Shown piece by piece: positions 1 through 7,754 of a DNA stretch of 64,000 bases. The notes under the pieces are model-generated. The model saw nothing but the letters and a program-made list of their open reading frames with translations, ran no database searches and was not told where the DNA came from. Origin of the DNA: Desulfuribacillus alkaliarsenatis (GTDB lineage Bacteria; Bacillota; Bacilli; Desulfuribacillales; Desulfuribacillaceae); the NCBI RefSeq assembly GCF_001730225.1, contig NZ_MIJE01000002.1, positions 1 through 64,000 on the forward strand, given 5' to 3'. Each line of letters begins with the position of its first letter. Position 1 is the first letter of the stretch. A program made the position numbers and the translations under genes.

Positions 1-176
1 GTATTAGCTTCGGTTTCCCGAAGTTATCCCAGTCTTACAGGCAGGTTGCCCACGTGTTACTCACCCGTCCGCCGCTAACTTTGATAAGAGCAAGCTCTCA
101 TCTCTGTCCGCTCGACTTGCATGTATTAGGCACGCCGCCAGCGTTCGTCCTGAGCCAGGATCAAACTCTCCAATAA
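1..176 (-). rRNA. rrs: 16S ribosomal RNA, 5' end only (runs off the window)
   Basis: Read on the minus strand, the sequence holds the universal 16S start AGAGTTTGATCCTGGCTCAG (complement ends at 169), then the conserved GACGAACGCTGGCGGCGTGCC block and the variable V1 stem, with GGCGGACGGGTGAGTAACACG further in. Only about the first 176 nt are present; the rest lies beyond position 1. The mature 5' end is placed at about 176 by counting back from AGAGTTTGATC as in E. coli numbering, so it is approximate. The V1/V2 text looks Bacillales-like. Confidence 0.97.
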
Positions 177-373
177 ATGTTTGTTTATATCCTTAACGAC
201 TTATCGGCTAAGATAAAGTCGATTTTAAGCTCAAAAGTCACTGACTTTTTTTGTTGGATTCTTTCGAATCCGAATTGACGTTGTTTTGATTGCATTATAC
301 AGTTTTCAAGGAACTTTAGTGCTACGATTTACTCGATCGTAGCTCGTCAGCCGTTTTTATCGGCGACTTTTAT
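177..373 (-). promoter_or_regulatory. rRNA operon leader with boxA-like antitermination sequence
   Basis: This is the transcribed leader between the rRNA promoter and the 16S 5' end. On the minus strand it contains GTTCCTTGAAAACT (complement at 301-315), the boxA-like motif usually seen in Firmicute rRNA leaders that recruits Nus factors. Two short hairpins are also visible: CTACGATCGAGTAAATCGTAG near 330-350 and GGATTCGAAAGAATCC near 256-271. No open reading frame is present. Confidence 0.75.
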
Positions 374-403
374 ATCATATCACAGGTTGTCACTCAATGT
401 CAA
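374..403 (-). promoter_or_regulatory. rRNA operon promoter (TTGACA-N18-TATGAT)
   Basis: On the minus strand TTGACA (complement 398-403) is followed by 18 bases and TATGAT (complement 374-379), with an upstream TG one base before the -10 box (extended -10). It lies about 200 nt before the 16S start, the expected place for an rrn promoter. The match to the vegetative sigma-A consensus is strong. A second upstream promoter is possible but I did not see a convincing one. Confidence 0.75.
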
Positions 404-470
404 GCTGTTATTTGTTTCCATTTTGTGTGGTGGCCGACGATATGACTTATTCTTTTATAATGACTAAAAC

Positions 471-488
471 GCCGCTTGTTTCAGCGGC
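471..488 (-). terminator. Small hairpin between the OsmC-like gene and the rrn promoter
   Basis: GCCGCT and AGCGGC form a perfect 6-bp stem with a 6-nt loop, followed on the minus strand by GTTTTAG. It is a modest intrinsic terminator for the OsmC-family gene that ends at 607 and would shield the rrn promoter. The U-run is poor. Nothing else recognisable lies in the gene-free stretch 404-606. Confidence 0.45.
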
Positions 489-606
489 AAAATATATCTT
501 ACCACATTCGCAACGGCGCTTCAATAATCGTTTTGAAACAAATTTATCGATTTAAAATCATTAAATCGGCTTGTCTCTTTAAAGCTCGAATTTTGTCGAT
601 TTTTTG

Positions 607-1026
607 TTATTTAATGATTTCTCCATTAATAGTATAATCGTACCTTATATCTGCATTAAGCGACTTAGAAACCGAGCAATACTTGTCCATGCTTAAGTCA
701 ATTGCGCGTTTTAGCTTTTTAGGATCTAGGCTCTCCCCTTCGAAGTTATAAACTATCGTTATATCAGTAAATCTTCTAGGATGCTCTTCTGCTCTAGTTC
801 CCATTACTTTTATTTCAAATTTAGCAATATCCATACGCATTTTCTTGATAGTCTGTACAATATCTATACCCGTACAACCTGCCACTGCTTGAAGTATTAG
901 CTCCATAGGAGATGGACCTTGCCCATCTCCGCCCGCATATACTCCTGCATCCATAAGTGTTGTATGGCCATTTGCGCTCGTACCTAAGAATTGCATGTTT
1001 TCTTTCCACACTACGTTAACTTCCAT
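607..1026 (-). CDS. OsmC family protein (peroxide/organic hydroperoxide-type fold)
   Basis: The 139-residue protein has the OsmC/Ohr layout: an N-terminal strand pair, a glycine-rich turn (GGDGQGPSPMEL, about 32-43), the first conserved cysteine in AVAGCTGIDIV (about 48-58), and the second in MDKYCSVSKS (about 113-122). In the family these two cysteines reduce peroxides in the cytoplasm; the subgroup with GxGxxPxEL is often annotated only as OsmC-like, so the substrate is unknown. The ATG follows a GGGG Shine-Dalgarno-like stretch. It stands alone between the rRNA promoter and the SpoIIM-family gene, with 46 nt to the latter. Confidence 0.85.
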   Translation of the reverse strand: MEVNVVWKENMQFLGTSANGHTTLMDAGVYAGGDGQGPSPMELILQAVAGCTGIDIVQTIKKMRMDIAKFEIKVMGTRAEEHPRRFTDITIVYNFEGESLDPKKLKRAIDLSMDKYCSVSKSLNADIRYDYTINGEIIK

Positions 1027-1072
1027 CTTATCAGCCCCAATATTAAATTATAGTTTAGAAAATATTATATAG

Positions 1073-1681
1073 TTAGATTCCGACGTCACCGATAAATAAA
1101 TGAATTAAAAGTGGTGTAACAAATCCTTCTACAAATGCAGCAACTAGTAGAAGTACAAACAATAGCACTGCCAACTTACCCACTTCGCCCCATACATGCT
1201 TATAGCTTTCCCATCTAGTTAGATTCGGCAGTGGCTTAAGCCATACAAAACCCAGCTTGATTCCCATACCCCCTGCAATTAATATTGCTGGTATTTCTAA
1301 TATTCCGTGTGGCAACAGACCTACGATTGATAGTAAAATTGGCGAGACACCAGCTTCTCCTACTAAACTAAGGACAACTCCAATTAACACTCCATTTATG
1401 GCTAAACCCATTATTGGTACGATACCAAATAGGCTACCTATTGCAATGAACATAATCGCCGCACGAAGGTTGTTCCAGAATATCACCCAGGAAGCGTATA
1501 GAGGGCTACCTTTTTCCGCGATTTGCTGCCCTAGGTCTTGTATTTTGCCCAACTCCTGCTCAATATGCGCAAACATCTGCTCTGCAAATATCACACCAAC
1601 AGCCGTTCCTAAAAAAAACAAAATCCCCGCTAGGATTATATATGACTTATTTTCTTTAATTACCGCTAGTGAATTACCCAT
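1073..1681 (-). CDS. Stage II sporulation protein M / DUF95 family membrane protein
   Basis: This is a 202-residue integral membrane protein with about five hydrophobic segments (roughly 14-34, 72-92, 94-112, 117-143 and 167-198). It carries the hallmark NNLRAAIMF and PHGILEIPAI motifs of the DUF95/SpoIIM family. SpoIIM itself acts in septal peptidoglycan degradation during engulfment, but the family also includes proteins outside that complex, and the PHGxxEIPA form is common in those. The sporulation neighbours (pdaB, gerD, cwlD) fit a spore role, yet orthology to SpoIIM is not proven. The start follows AGGAGGAATAG. Confidence 0.75.
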   Translation of the reverse strand: MGNSLAVIKENKSYIILAGILFFLGTAVGVIFAEQMFAHIEQELGKIQDLGQQIAEKGSPLYASWVIFWNNLRAAIMFIAIGSLFGIVPIMGLAINGVLIGVVLSLVGEAGVSPILLSIVGLLPHGILEIPAILIAGGMGIKLGFVWLKPLPNLTRWESYKHVWGEVGKLAVLLFVLLLVAAFVEGFVTPLLIHLFIGDVGI

Positions 1682-1844
1682 CTATTCCTCCTGTAATAAA
1701 CTAATTTGATTTTATTGCTATTGTAACTTTATTCATCATAACAAAGGAAAATGTATATGACTAGTTATTAGACCTAGATAAATTGCATAAAAATTAAGTA
1801 TGTCTATTATATTAGTTCTACCATATATGTAGGGAGGGATAGCT

Positions 1845-2600
1845 ATGCGCTTTGTATGGGTTTTGAATGGGAAGGTGATTCTTAAATACATTTCCTTTGT
1901 AATGTTATTTTTATTTGCTGTAGGAGTCCTTTATGTCGAACGAAATTATATCTCTGTATTGTCTACTGAAAATCCAGCAGCAATTTATAAGGTGAATACA
2001 GACAAGAAGGTTGTTGCACTTACCTTCGATATCAGTTGGGGACGTCAAGCACCCGAACCAATTATAGACATCCTCGAAGAGAAGAATGTCCGTAATGTAA
2101 CGTTTTTTATTTCTGGGCCATGGGCTCGGGATAATCCCGATATCGTTCGGCGTATCGACAAGCTAGGAATGGAGATTGGAAGTCATGGGTGGAAGCATGT
2201 AAACTATAGTGAACATAAGGATGAATTTGTAATTGAGCAAATCCTTACAGCCCACGAAACTTTGCTCGAAATCACAGGAAAAGAGCCTAACTTAATTAGA
2301 ACTCCAAATGGAGACTTTAATAAGCGAACATTAAAGGTTGCAGCAGAACTAGGATACTCTGTAATTCAGTGGGATACCGATTCTAAGGATTGGATGCGCC
2401 CAGGACCAGATAAGATTGTTGATAATGTACTCTCAAAAGCATTCCCAGGAGATATTATCCTATTACACGCAAGCGACTCAGCACTACAAACCATAGATGC
2501 CCTTCCTAGAATTATTGATGGACTTCGTGAAATGGGGTATGAAATTGTATCCGTAACCCAGCTTATCGAAAACGCTAACATCAAAAAAAAGATAGAGTAA
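1845..2600 (+). CDS. pdaB: PdaB-type polysaccharide deacetylase (sporulation)
   Basis: The 251-residue protein has one N-terminal membrane anchor (about 12-28) and a NodB-type deacetylase domain. Visible motifs are LTFDISWG (motif 1, with D-I in place of the usual D-D), GSHGWKHVNYS (metal-binding H-x3-H), RTPNGDFN, and PGDIILLHASDSALQT near the C-terminus. The TFDISWG and LLHASDSALQT forms are characteristic of PdaB, a family needed to maintain spore cortex after engulfment. A strong AGGGAGGGATAGCT site precedes the ATG. A sigma-G-like pair GCATA (1785)-N18-TATATTA (1808) lies upstream but is weak. The gene is divergent from the SpoIIM-family gene and close to gerD and cwlD, as in Bacillus. 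Confidence 0.93.
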   Translation: MRFVWVLNGKVILKYISFVMLFLFAVGVLYVERNYISVLSTENPAAIYKVNTDKKVVALTFDISWGRQAPEPIIDILEEKNVRNVTFFISGPWARDNPDIVRRIDKLGMEIGSHGWKHVNYSEHKDEFVIEQILTAHETLLEITGKEPNLIRTPNGDFNKRTLKVAAELGYSVIQWDTDSKDWMRPGPDKIVDNVLSKAFPGDIILLHASDSALQTIDALPRIIDGLREMGYEIVSVTQLIENANIKKKIE

Positions 2601-2604
2601 TCTT

Positions 2605-2967
2605 CTATCCCTTAACAATTACTAAACCTGTATCGCCAGTAAATTGCTCATCTGCAACCACCTTGAAGGCGTGGCCAAATTTACTGGCGATTTTCATGTA
2701 CTTAAAATTAGCGTTACTTTTGTTGTCTGCACTTATTATTATATTAAGTTTGTTCGATCTCCTTAACAGCGCCTCTACCTGTAGATATGTGTCTTGCGAA
2801 TTTAAGCTTTGCTTGCTATAATATGCAATCACATCCTCTGCTTCGTATCCTAACATTTTTCGCCTCTCTGGGTTTAATTGCAGGTTATCTGCTGCCATTA
2901 TTCTTTGGATAATATCTTTTTCCGAGCTATAGTTTGGTTTCTTTTCTCCCCGCTGTTGTTCATCCAT
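2605..2967 (-). CDS. YueI/DUF1694-like protein
   Basis: This small 120-residue protein converges on pdaB with only 4 nt between stop codons. The segment LNPERRKMLGYEAEDVIAYYS resembles the conserved 'P-E-R-R-x-x-L-G' start of the DUF1694 (YueI) family, and FKYMKIASKFGHAFKVV plus GLVIV matches its C-terminal part, which has a ribosomal-L7Ae-like fold. No catalytic motif is visible and the function of the family is not known. The ribosome site (AAGGGG) is only fair. Assignment rests on motif resemblance, so it is tentative. Confidence 0.6.
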   Translation of the reverse strand: MDEQQRGEKKPNYSSEKDIIQRIMAADNLQLNPERRKMLGYEAEDVIAYYSKQSLNSQDTYLQVEALLRRSNKLNIIISADNKSNANFKYMKIASKFGHAFKVVADEQFTGDTGLVIVKG

Positions 2968-3116
2968 TGTTCATTAACCCCTTCAGTACAATATTCATTG
3001 ACTTAAATAATACAAAAATAGTCTAACTATACATTTACATATAAATCATAGATATATTCTTAGTTAATTGAATAAGCACTATGCATCACCCAAATAATTA
3101 TCTACTAACTTTACCA

Positions 3117-3146
3117 GTATAATTGTTATTTCTGAACTTCATACTA
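3117..3146 (+). promoter_or_regulatory. Candidate sigma-G (forespore) promoter of gerD
   Basis: GTATA (3117-3121), 18 bases, then CATACTA (3140-3146), which matches the sigma-G -10 consensus CATnnTA and a forespore-type -35. It sits 33 nt before the gerD start. In B. subtilis gerD is transcribed in the forespore, which supports the reading. No sigma-A promoter is evident in the same place. Confidence 0.45.
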
Positions 3147-3178
3147 ATTATAGGATTATTTTCAGGAGGACAAAACAC

Positions 3179-3883
3179 ATGAATCATTACAAAGCATACG
3201 ACAACTATATACGACTTTACATACGTCTGGGGATTTTGTTAGCTATATGCGCTCTTACTTTTCTAGCTTTAGCTGCTTGTGCTCCCGCTCAGCGGCCTGA
3301 AGGCGGAAATGTTGATTATCAAGAGATTAAGGAAATGATTGTTGATGCCATAAGTTCAAAAGAAGGTCGCGAAGCGATAATGGAATTAATGCGTGACCCA
3401 GAGGTGAAGAAAGAAATCATCGTAGAGGATACAGACGTTAAACGTGCCGTTGCCGAGTCTTTACTTGACCCGAAAAACCGCAAAATTCTAGAGGATGCTA
3501 TGAAGGATCCAAAGTTTGCTGCCGAATTCGCTAAGACCGTCGAGGAAGAGCATAAAGATATTTTAACTTCCTTATTACTAGATCCTGATTATCGAGAAAT
3601 GTTAATCGAAGTATTTGGAGAGCCTGATTTTGAAGACATATTATTAGATACCTTAAAGGGTTCAGAGATGCGAGTTCACATGCAGGAAATAGCTAAACAA
3701 GCCTTTCTGACTCCAGCTATGAGGTTAGAGTTATTAGAACTATTAAGAATCATTCAACAAGAGGAACTGGAAATGGATATTCAAGCTGACGAGGAAGAAA
3801 ACGGCGAAGAGGATGAGGAAGACGACGATGAAGCTGAGCAAGAAGATGAAGAGGGAGTCTTACCATCAGCTTTAATACTATAG
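3179..3883 (+). CDS. gerD: GerD spore germination lipoprotein
   Basis: The 234-residue precursor has an N-terminal hydrophobic signal (about 17-33) ending in a lipobox LAAC with Cys34. The mature part is helical with the GerD pattern: DYQEIKEMIVDAI, repeated 'DP' blocks (MRDPEVKKE, LLDPKNRK, MKDPKFAAEF, LLDPDYREML). GerD is a scaffold in the spore inner membrane that clusters germinant receptors. Oddly, residues about 197-225 are almost all acidic (runs of E and D), a tail longer than I recall in Bacillus GerD (about 185 residues). A strong AGGAGGACAAAACAC site precedes the ATG. Confidence 0.88.
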   Translation: MNHYKAYDNYIRLYIRLGILLAICALTFLALAACAPAQRPEGGNVDYQEIKEMIVDAISSKEGREAIMELMRDPEVKKEIIVEDTDVKRAVAESLLDPKNRKILEDAMKDPKFAAEFAKTVEEEHKDILTSLLLDPDYREMLIEVFGEPDFEDILLDTLKGSEMRVHMQEIAKQAFLTPAMRLELLELLRIIQQEELEMDIQADEEENGEEDEEDDDEAEQEDEEGVLPSALIL

Positions 3884-3929
3884 TACGTGTTTATTTAATT
3901 ATATTAATTCTAAATGTGCTAAATTAAAT

Positions 3930-3964
3930 ATGACCTGCAAAATATGTAGTGCTTTGCAGGTCAT
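3930..3964. terminator. Bidirectional hairpin between convergent gerD and DUF2889 genes
   Basis: TGACCTGCAAA (3931-3941) and TTTGCAGGTCA (3953-3963) form an 11-bp perfect stem with an 11-nt loop, flanked by AT-rich sequence on both sides. It lies between the 3' ends of two convergent genes, so it likely ends both transcripts. The U-tracts are weak (ATTTAATTT on the minus strand). Confidence 0.6.
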
Positions 3965-3969
3965 TAGCT

Positions 3970-4404
3970 TTATGTTCTCTCTGCAAACAATACACAGTTA
4001 TCCTTTAAATCTTGTTTAATTGCCTTTTTCCGCTCTTGATGTTCCAGATTTTGATATTTGAGTGTATATTGTGATTGGATTGCCGCTTTAGCTGATTCAA
4101 CCACCATGTCCGTTAGATGGGTACAGCCGTGTTCATCTCCAATACGCTCCATAACACTCCTCGTAAGTCCAGTGCCAATCTCTAAACCAATTATTTTTTT
4201 AATATTTTCTTGGGCTGGGGCACACTCACCATCAGGCATCCGAAGCATCTGTGCCTCTATATCTTCTATTACAAGCCCAGGGTACGATATATACACATGC
4301 ATAATCATCTCGTGCTTTGTATCATTTAAGGACGTAATCACTTTAAGTGTTTTTGCGTCAATTAACTCAACCATACTTGATTTGTGCCGCGAAAAAACAA
4401 ACAA
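3970..4404 (-). CDS. DUF2889 domain protein
   Basis: The 144-residue protein matches the DUF2889 pattern: a beta-rich N-terminal half (VELIDAKTLKVIT, HVYISYPGLVIEDIEAQMLRMPDGEC) and the conserved GLEIGTGLT...GDEHGCTHLTDMVVESAKAAIQSQ block with Cys-Thr-His-Leu (about residue 97). No biochemical role is known for the family. The start is a TTG at 4404, chosen because AGGAGG stands 8 nt upstream; the next internal ATG (MVELID) has no comparable site. The gene is followed 87 nt upstream by cwlD on the same strand. Confidence 0.7.
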   Translation of the reverse strand: MFVFSRHKSSMVELIDAKTLKVITSLNDTKHEMIMHVYISYPGLVIEDIEAQMLRMPDGECAPAQENIKKIIGLEIGTGLTRSVMERIGDEHGCTHLTDMVVESAKAAIQSQYTLKYQNLEHQERKKAIKQDLKDNCVLFAERT

Positions 4405-4490
4405 TATAATAGCCTCCTACCATCAATGTCATTATATTGTTCAATTATATCGTGTTATTTTAGCAATTGTAAAGCTGGTACGCTGAGTAG

Positions 4491-5210
4491 TTAATCTATA
4501 TTGTACCTCTTTTCAGCCATATATTCGGCTATCCCTAAGTATATAGCATGGGCTAACTTATTCTGATACTCTTCTGTTTGTAGCAACTTCGTTTCTTCAG
4601 GATTAGATAAAAATCCTGTTTCCACAATAACTGCAGGTGCATTCACTTCTTTCAATAAAAACACTCGCTTGTCAGGTAATGGTGTCCTATCCGTGTTACC
4701 CGTTATTACTATAAGCTGCTCTTGTATTTTTGTAGCTAGGAGCTTTCCTTCTTCACTTCCATAGGTATAAAAGCATTGTGATCCAGACCAACGACTGGAT
4801 GCTATAGAGTTTAGATGGATACTGACTAGTATCTCGGCATTCGATTCATTAATCAGCTTAGCCCTATTTCTTAAGTCTTCAACCTTCCTCCGACTATATC
4901 CCCTAGTATCTTCACTCGCTAAATCATAGTCACCTTCCCTAGTCATAATTACGCTAGCCCCAGCTTGTTGTAAATAGTCACGCACCTTTATGGCAATCGG
5001 CAAGGTAATGTCTTTTTCAATCACACCATCCTCCGAAACTGCCCCTCCGTCCACTCCTCCATGTCCCGCATCGATTGCAATGATTGCCCCTGTTAATGGT
5101 AAGCCTATCGTCTCTTGAGTCTCTCTAAAATCTGGTAGCATCATATAAACAAATATAAATACTAGCGAATACAAGAGGACACCCTTTGCTTTTTTCCGTA
5201 ATCTATCCAT
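4491..5210 (-). CDS. cwlD: N-acetylmuramoyl-L-alanine amidase CwlD
   Basis: The 239-residue protein has a short N-terminal signal/anchor (about 10-24) and an Amidase_3 domain. Zinc-binding residues are visible in IDAGHGGVDGGA (His about 49), in the following Glu (GVIEKDITL) and in SIHLNS (His about 131); VIVETGFLSNPEE carries the catalytic Glu. CwlD removes the peptide from muramic acid so that muramic-delta-lactam can form in the spore cortex. Length equals that of the B. subtilis protein. It is divergent from dctS, which begins 132 nt away. An upstream GGAGTTGATGTA site supports the start. Confidence 0.93.
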   Translation of the reverse strand: MDRLRKKAKGVLLYSLVFIFVYMMLPDFRETQETIGLPLTGAIIAIDAGHGGVDGGAVSEDGVIEKDITLPIAIKVRDYLQQAGASVIMTREGDYDLASEDTRGYSRRKVEDLRNRAKLINESNAEILVSIHLNSIASSRWSGSQCFYTYGSEEGKLLATKIQEQLIVITGNTDRTPLPDKRVFLLKEVNAPAVIVETGFLSNPEETKLLQTEEYQNKLAHAIYLGIAEYMAEKRYNID

Positions 5211-5342
5211 TACATCAACTCCATTTTCTTAAGCTTCCATATCCAAATAGTTTCTAAGAGGTTATAATAGGATTGTACTGTCGCATTTTTCTTACATTTT
5301 ATGTGGCAATTACGATCAGTATGCTAGAAAGAACGTGAAAAC

Positions 5343-6935
5343 ATGGAATATTATAATAAGCCAATTACATTACGCACGAAGATAACAATATTGGTATTCG
5401 GTTTGGTATTTGTATCAAGCTTGCTTGGCGCGCTGTTGTTAGTTGAAAATGTACAGCGATCCGTAGAAGTGGAGCTTGGTGAACGCGTCATGGCAATAGC
5501 TAAGACCGTTGCACAAATGGATGAGCTAAAAGAAAATATCTCGGATCCCGAAGGATGGAAAAAAATACAACCAATTGCAGAGCGTGTCCGCCTTGCTACA
5601 AATATCGAATACATTGTAGTGCTTAACATGGATAGAATTCGCTATTCCAGTCCCTTAGAGGATCGGATTGGGACAAGATTTTCTGGTGGGGATGAAGGTC
5701 CAGCTTTTGCAGAACATGAATATATTTCACCTGCAAAAGGTGTGTTAGGTCCTTCCGTTAGAGCTTTCGTGCCAATTATGGATGAATCACAGCAGCTAGG
5801 GGTTGTGGTTGCGGGTGTATTAACCCCTACCTATACTTCATTAATCCAGAAATATCGGATAGATATTTATTTATCCCTAATAGGAGCCCTTGTGCTTGGA
5901 TTCATTGGTTCTTGGCTACTAGCGAGCAACGTCAAACGCCAGCTATTTAATATGGAGCCCATTGAAATTGCGCGCCAGCTCAAAGAACGTAGCGCTGTTT
6001 TCCATACTATTAAAGAAGGTATAATCGCCGTTGATAGGGATGGTAAAGTATCTTTAGCAAACGAACAGGCAAAAAACATCTTTAATTTTTCGACTAATAT
6101 TATCGGCGAGTGCTTTCAGCATCTACTTCCAGATAGTCCAGTATATAACGTTATGGACACAGGCTCCATTGAACTGAACAAAAATATGCTTATAAACAAC
6201 AAGGTCTATATAACATCTTTTATGCCTATTAAGGTGAATGAACAAATCTTAGGTGCTGTAATTACGCTTCAGGAGCAATCAGAGGCCTACCTTATAGCTG
6301 AAGAACTAACGGGAGTAAAGAAATTCATTGAAGCGTTAAGGGTGCAAAACCATGAACATATGAACAAACTGCATACAATCGCCGGGTTACTACAGCTCCA
6401 ACAATACGATAAAGCCCTTGATTATGTTTTCACTATTACAGAAGAGCACCAAGCATTAACAGGTTTCTTAACTAAAAACTTCACAGATTATAGCATTTCT
6501 GGACTTCTGCTTGGCAAATATAGCAGAGGCAAAGAGCTTGGTATCGAGATTATGATTGACCCTAAAAGCACGCTTAAAAGTCTGCCTGAGGGTATTGGTG
6601 CTAGCACGTTTGTAATCATTATTGGCAACTTACTTGAGAACGCCATGGATGCTGTAACGTGTAATCCAATAGGCCAACGGAGTATTTATATTCATATATA
6701 TGAAACTAAAGAAGATATCAATATAGTTGTTAGAGATAACGGCTCAGGTATTAAGGACTCAATAAAATCTCGTATTTTCGAGCAGGGTTTTACAACTAAG
6801 ACCACAAGCAATCATGGCATAGGTCTAGCATTAGTAAAAGAATATATTGAAGCAGCTAATGGAACAATCCATTTCGAAACTGAGATATCTGAAGGCTCAA
6901 CTTTTTTTGTTGTCATACCTAAACATAGATTTTAA
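5343..6935 (+). CDS. dctS: Sensor histidine kinase, CitA/DcuS/DctS family
   Basis: The 530-residue protein has two membrane segments (about 14-33 and 174-195) around a ~140-residue extracytoplasmic PAS/Cache sensor domain, then a cytoplasmic PAS (about 215-310), an SpoOB-type H box (ALRVQNHEHMNKLH, phosphorylated His in 337-339) and an HATPase domain with N box GNLLENAMDA (about 428-437), G1 DNGSGI and G2 GIGLALV. This domain order defines the C4-dicarboxylate/citrate sensors. Gene order dctS-dctR followed by a DctP-type binding protein recalls the B. subtilis dctB-dctS-dctR set, in which the binding protein is part of the sensor. Ligand specificity is inferred. Confidence 0.88.
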   Translation: MEYYNKPITLRTKITILVFGLVFVSSLLGALLLVENVQRSVEVELGERVMAIAKTVAQMDELKENISDPEGWKKIQPIAERVRLATNIEYIVVLNMDRIRYSSPLEDRIGTRFSGGDEGPAFAEHEYISPAKGVLGPSVRAFVPIMDESQQLGVVVAGVLTPTYTSLIQKYRIDIYLSLIGALVLGFIGSWLLASNVKRQLFNMEPIEIARQLKERSAVFHTIKEGIIAVDRDGKVSLANEQAKNIFNFSTNIIGECFQHLLPDSPVYNVMDTGSIELNKNMLINNKVYITSFMPIKVNEQILGAVITLQEQSEAYLIAEELTGVKKFIEALRVQNHEHMNKLHTIAGLLQLQQYDKALDYVFTITEEHQALTGFLTKNFTDYSISGLLLGKYSRGKELGIEIMIDPKSTLKSLPEGIGASTFVIIIGNLLENAMDAVTCNPIGQRSIYIHIYETKEDINIVVRDNGSGIKDSIKSRIFEQGFTTKTTSNHGIGLALVKEYIEAANGTIHFETEISEGSTFFVVIPKHRF

Positions 6936-6970
6936 ATTTATAAATTATTGAAAAGAAGGGATTGACTCAA

Positions 6971-7672
6971 TTGAAACATAGGTTACTAATTGTAGAAGAT
7001 GATCCGATGGTAATGGAGATACACAAACAATTTATACAAAAGTCCAATAATTTTGAGATTATTGCTACAGCAGGTAGTGGTACAGAAGCAGTAGAGCTTG
7101 CAAGCGCTACTCAGCCTGATGTAATGCTGTTAGATATATATTTGCCTGATATGGATGGTCTCTCTGTACTCAAAAAATTGCGTGCCCTAAATGTTCCCAC
7201 TGATATCATTTTAATTACCGCCGCAAGGGACGCAGCATCTATTCAAGAAGCTTTTCGTTATGGAGCTGTAGATTATATAATTAAACCTTTTAAATACGAT
7301 CGACTAAAAAAAGCCCTAGATACTTATTCCAAGATGATTGATTCATTAGGAGCTAACGACCAGTTCTCACAGGAGCAAATAGACTTATTAAGTACAGTCT
7401 ACCCTCCTAAGGAAACAGCCGCTTCTTCAAGCTTTGATGACATAACAGATTTGCCAAAAGGGTTGAACAAGCTAACTCTACGACAAATTGTTGTCTATTT
7501 ACTAAAACAAACGGATGCTAAGTCCGCTGAAGAAGTAGCTGAAGGAATAGGTTTGGCTCGAGTTACTGCAAGAAGGTACTTAGAGTTTTTAGAAAACATT
7601 GATAAGGTAAAGCTGGAAGTTCAGTACGGCAGTGTTGGCCGCCCAGTAAATCGCTACCGACCAATACAGTAA
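6971..7672 (+). CDS. dctR: Response regulator, CitB/DcuR/DctR family
   Basis: The protein has an N-terminal receiver domain with the acidic pair VEDDP, phosphoacceptor Asp in LLDIYLPDMDG, the conserved Thr/Ala switch LITAAR and Lys in IIKPFK, followed by a linker and a C-terminal helix-turn-helix (SAEEVAEGIGLARVTARRYLEFL) typical of CitB-family regulators. A TTG at 6971 is preferred as start because GAAGGG lies about 10 nt before it; the TTG at 6962 is only one base from that site. It follows dctS by 35 nt and likely forms one transcript with it. Its targets are probably dctB and perhaps genes elsewhere. Confidence 0.88.
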   Translation: MKHRLLIVEDDPMVMEIHKQFIQKSNNFEIIATAGSGTEAVELASATQPDVMLLDIYLPDMDGLSVLKKLRALNVPTDIILITAARDAASIQEAFRYGAVDYIIKPFKYDRLKKALDTYSKMIDSLGANDQFSQEQIDLLSTVYPPKETAASSSFDDITDLPKGLNKLTLRQIVVYLLKQTDAKSAEEVAEGIGLARVTARRYLEFLENIDKVKLEVQYGSVGRPVNRYRPIQ

Positions 7673-7737
7673 ATACAATGAATACAATATATCAATGAAT
7701 ACAATGATGATAATAATATATCAATGCATACAATGAT
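7673..7737 (+). repeat. Direct repeats of ATACAATGA upstream of dctB
   Basis: A 23-nt unit AATATATCAATG(A/C)ATACAATGAT occurs twice (7686-7708 and 7715-7737; one mismatch, period 29). The core ATACAATGA occurs three times (7673, 7699, 7728) plus a partial ATACAAT at 7682. The repeats fill the gap between the dctR stop and the dctB ribosome site. Spacing of about 26-29 nt would allow tandem binding of a regulator such as DctR, but this is inference; simple-sequence expansion is the alternative. Confidence 0.7.
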
Positions 7738-7754
7738 TTTAGGAAGTGACTTAT

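Noticed and set aside
1257-1709. 150-residue plus-strand ORF opposite the SpoIIM-family gene
   Set aside because: It mirrors a well-supported membrane protein on the other strand, has no ribosome site and a low-complexity Ile/Pro/Asn composition typical of antisense frames.
7673-7745. Repeats before dctB as a CRISPR array
   Set aside because: Units are only 9-23 nt with near-identical spacers and only two full copies, and no cas gene is present.
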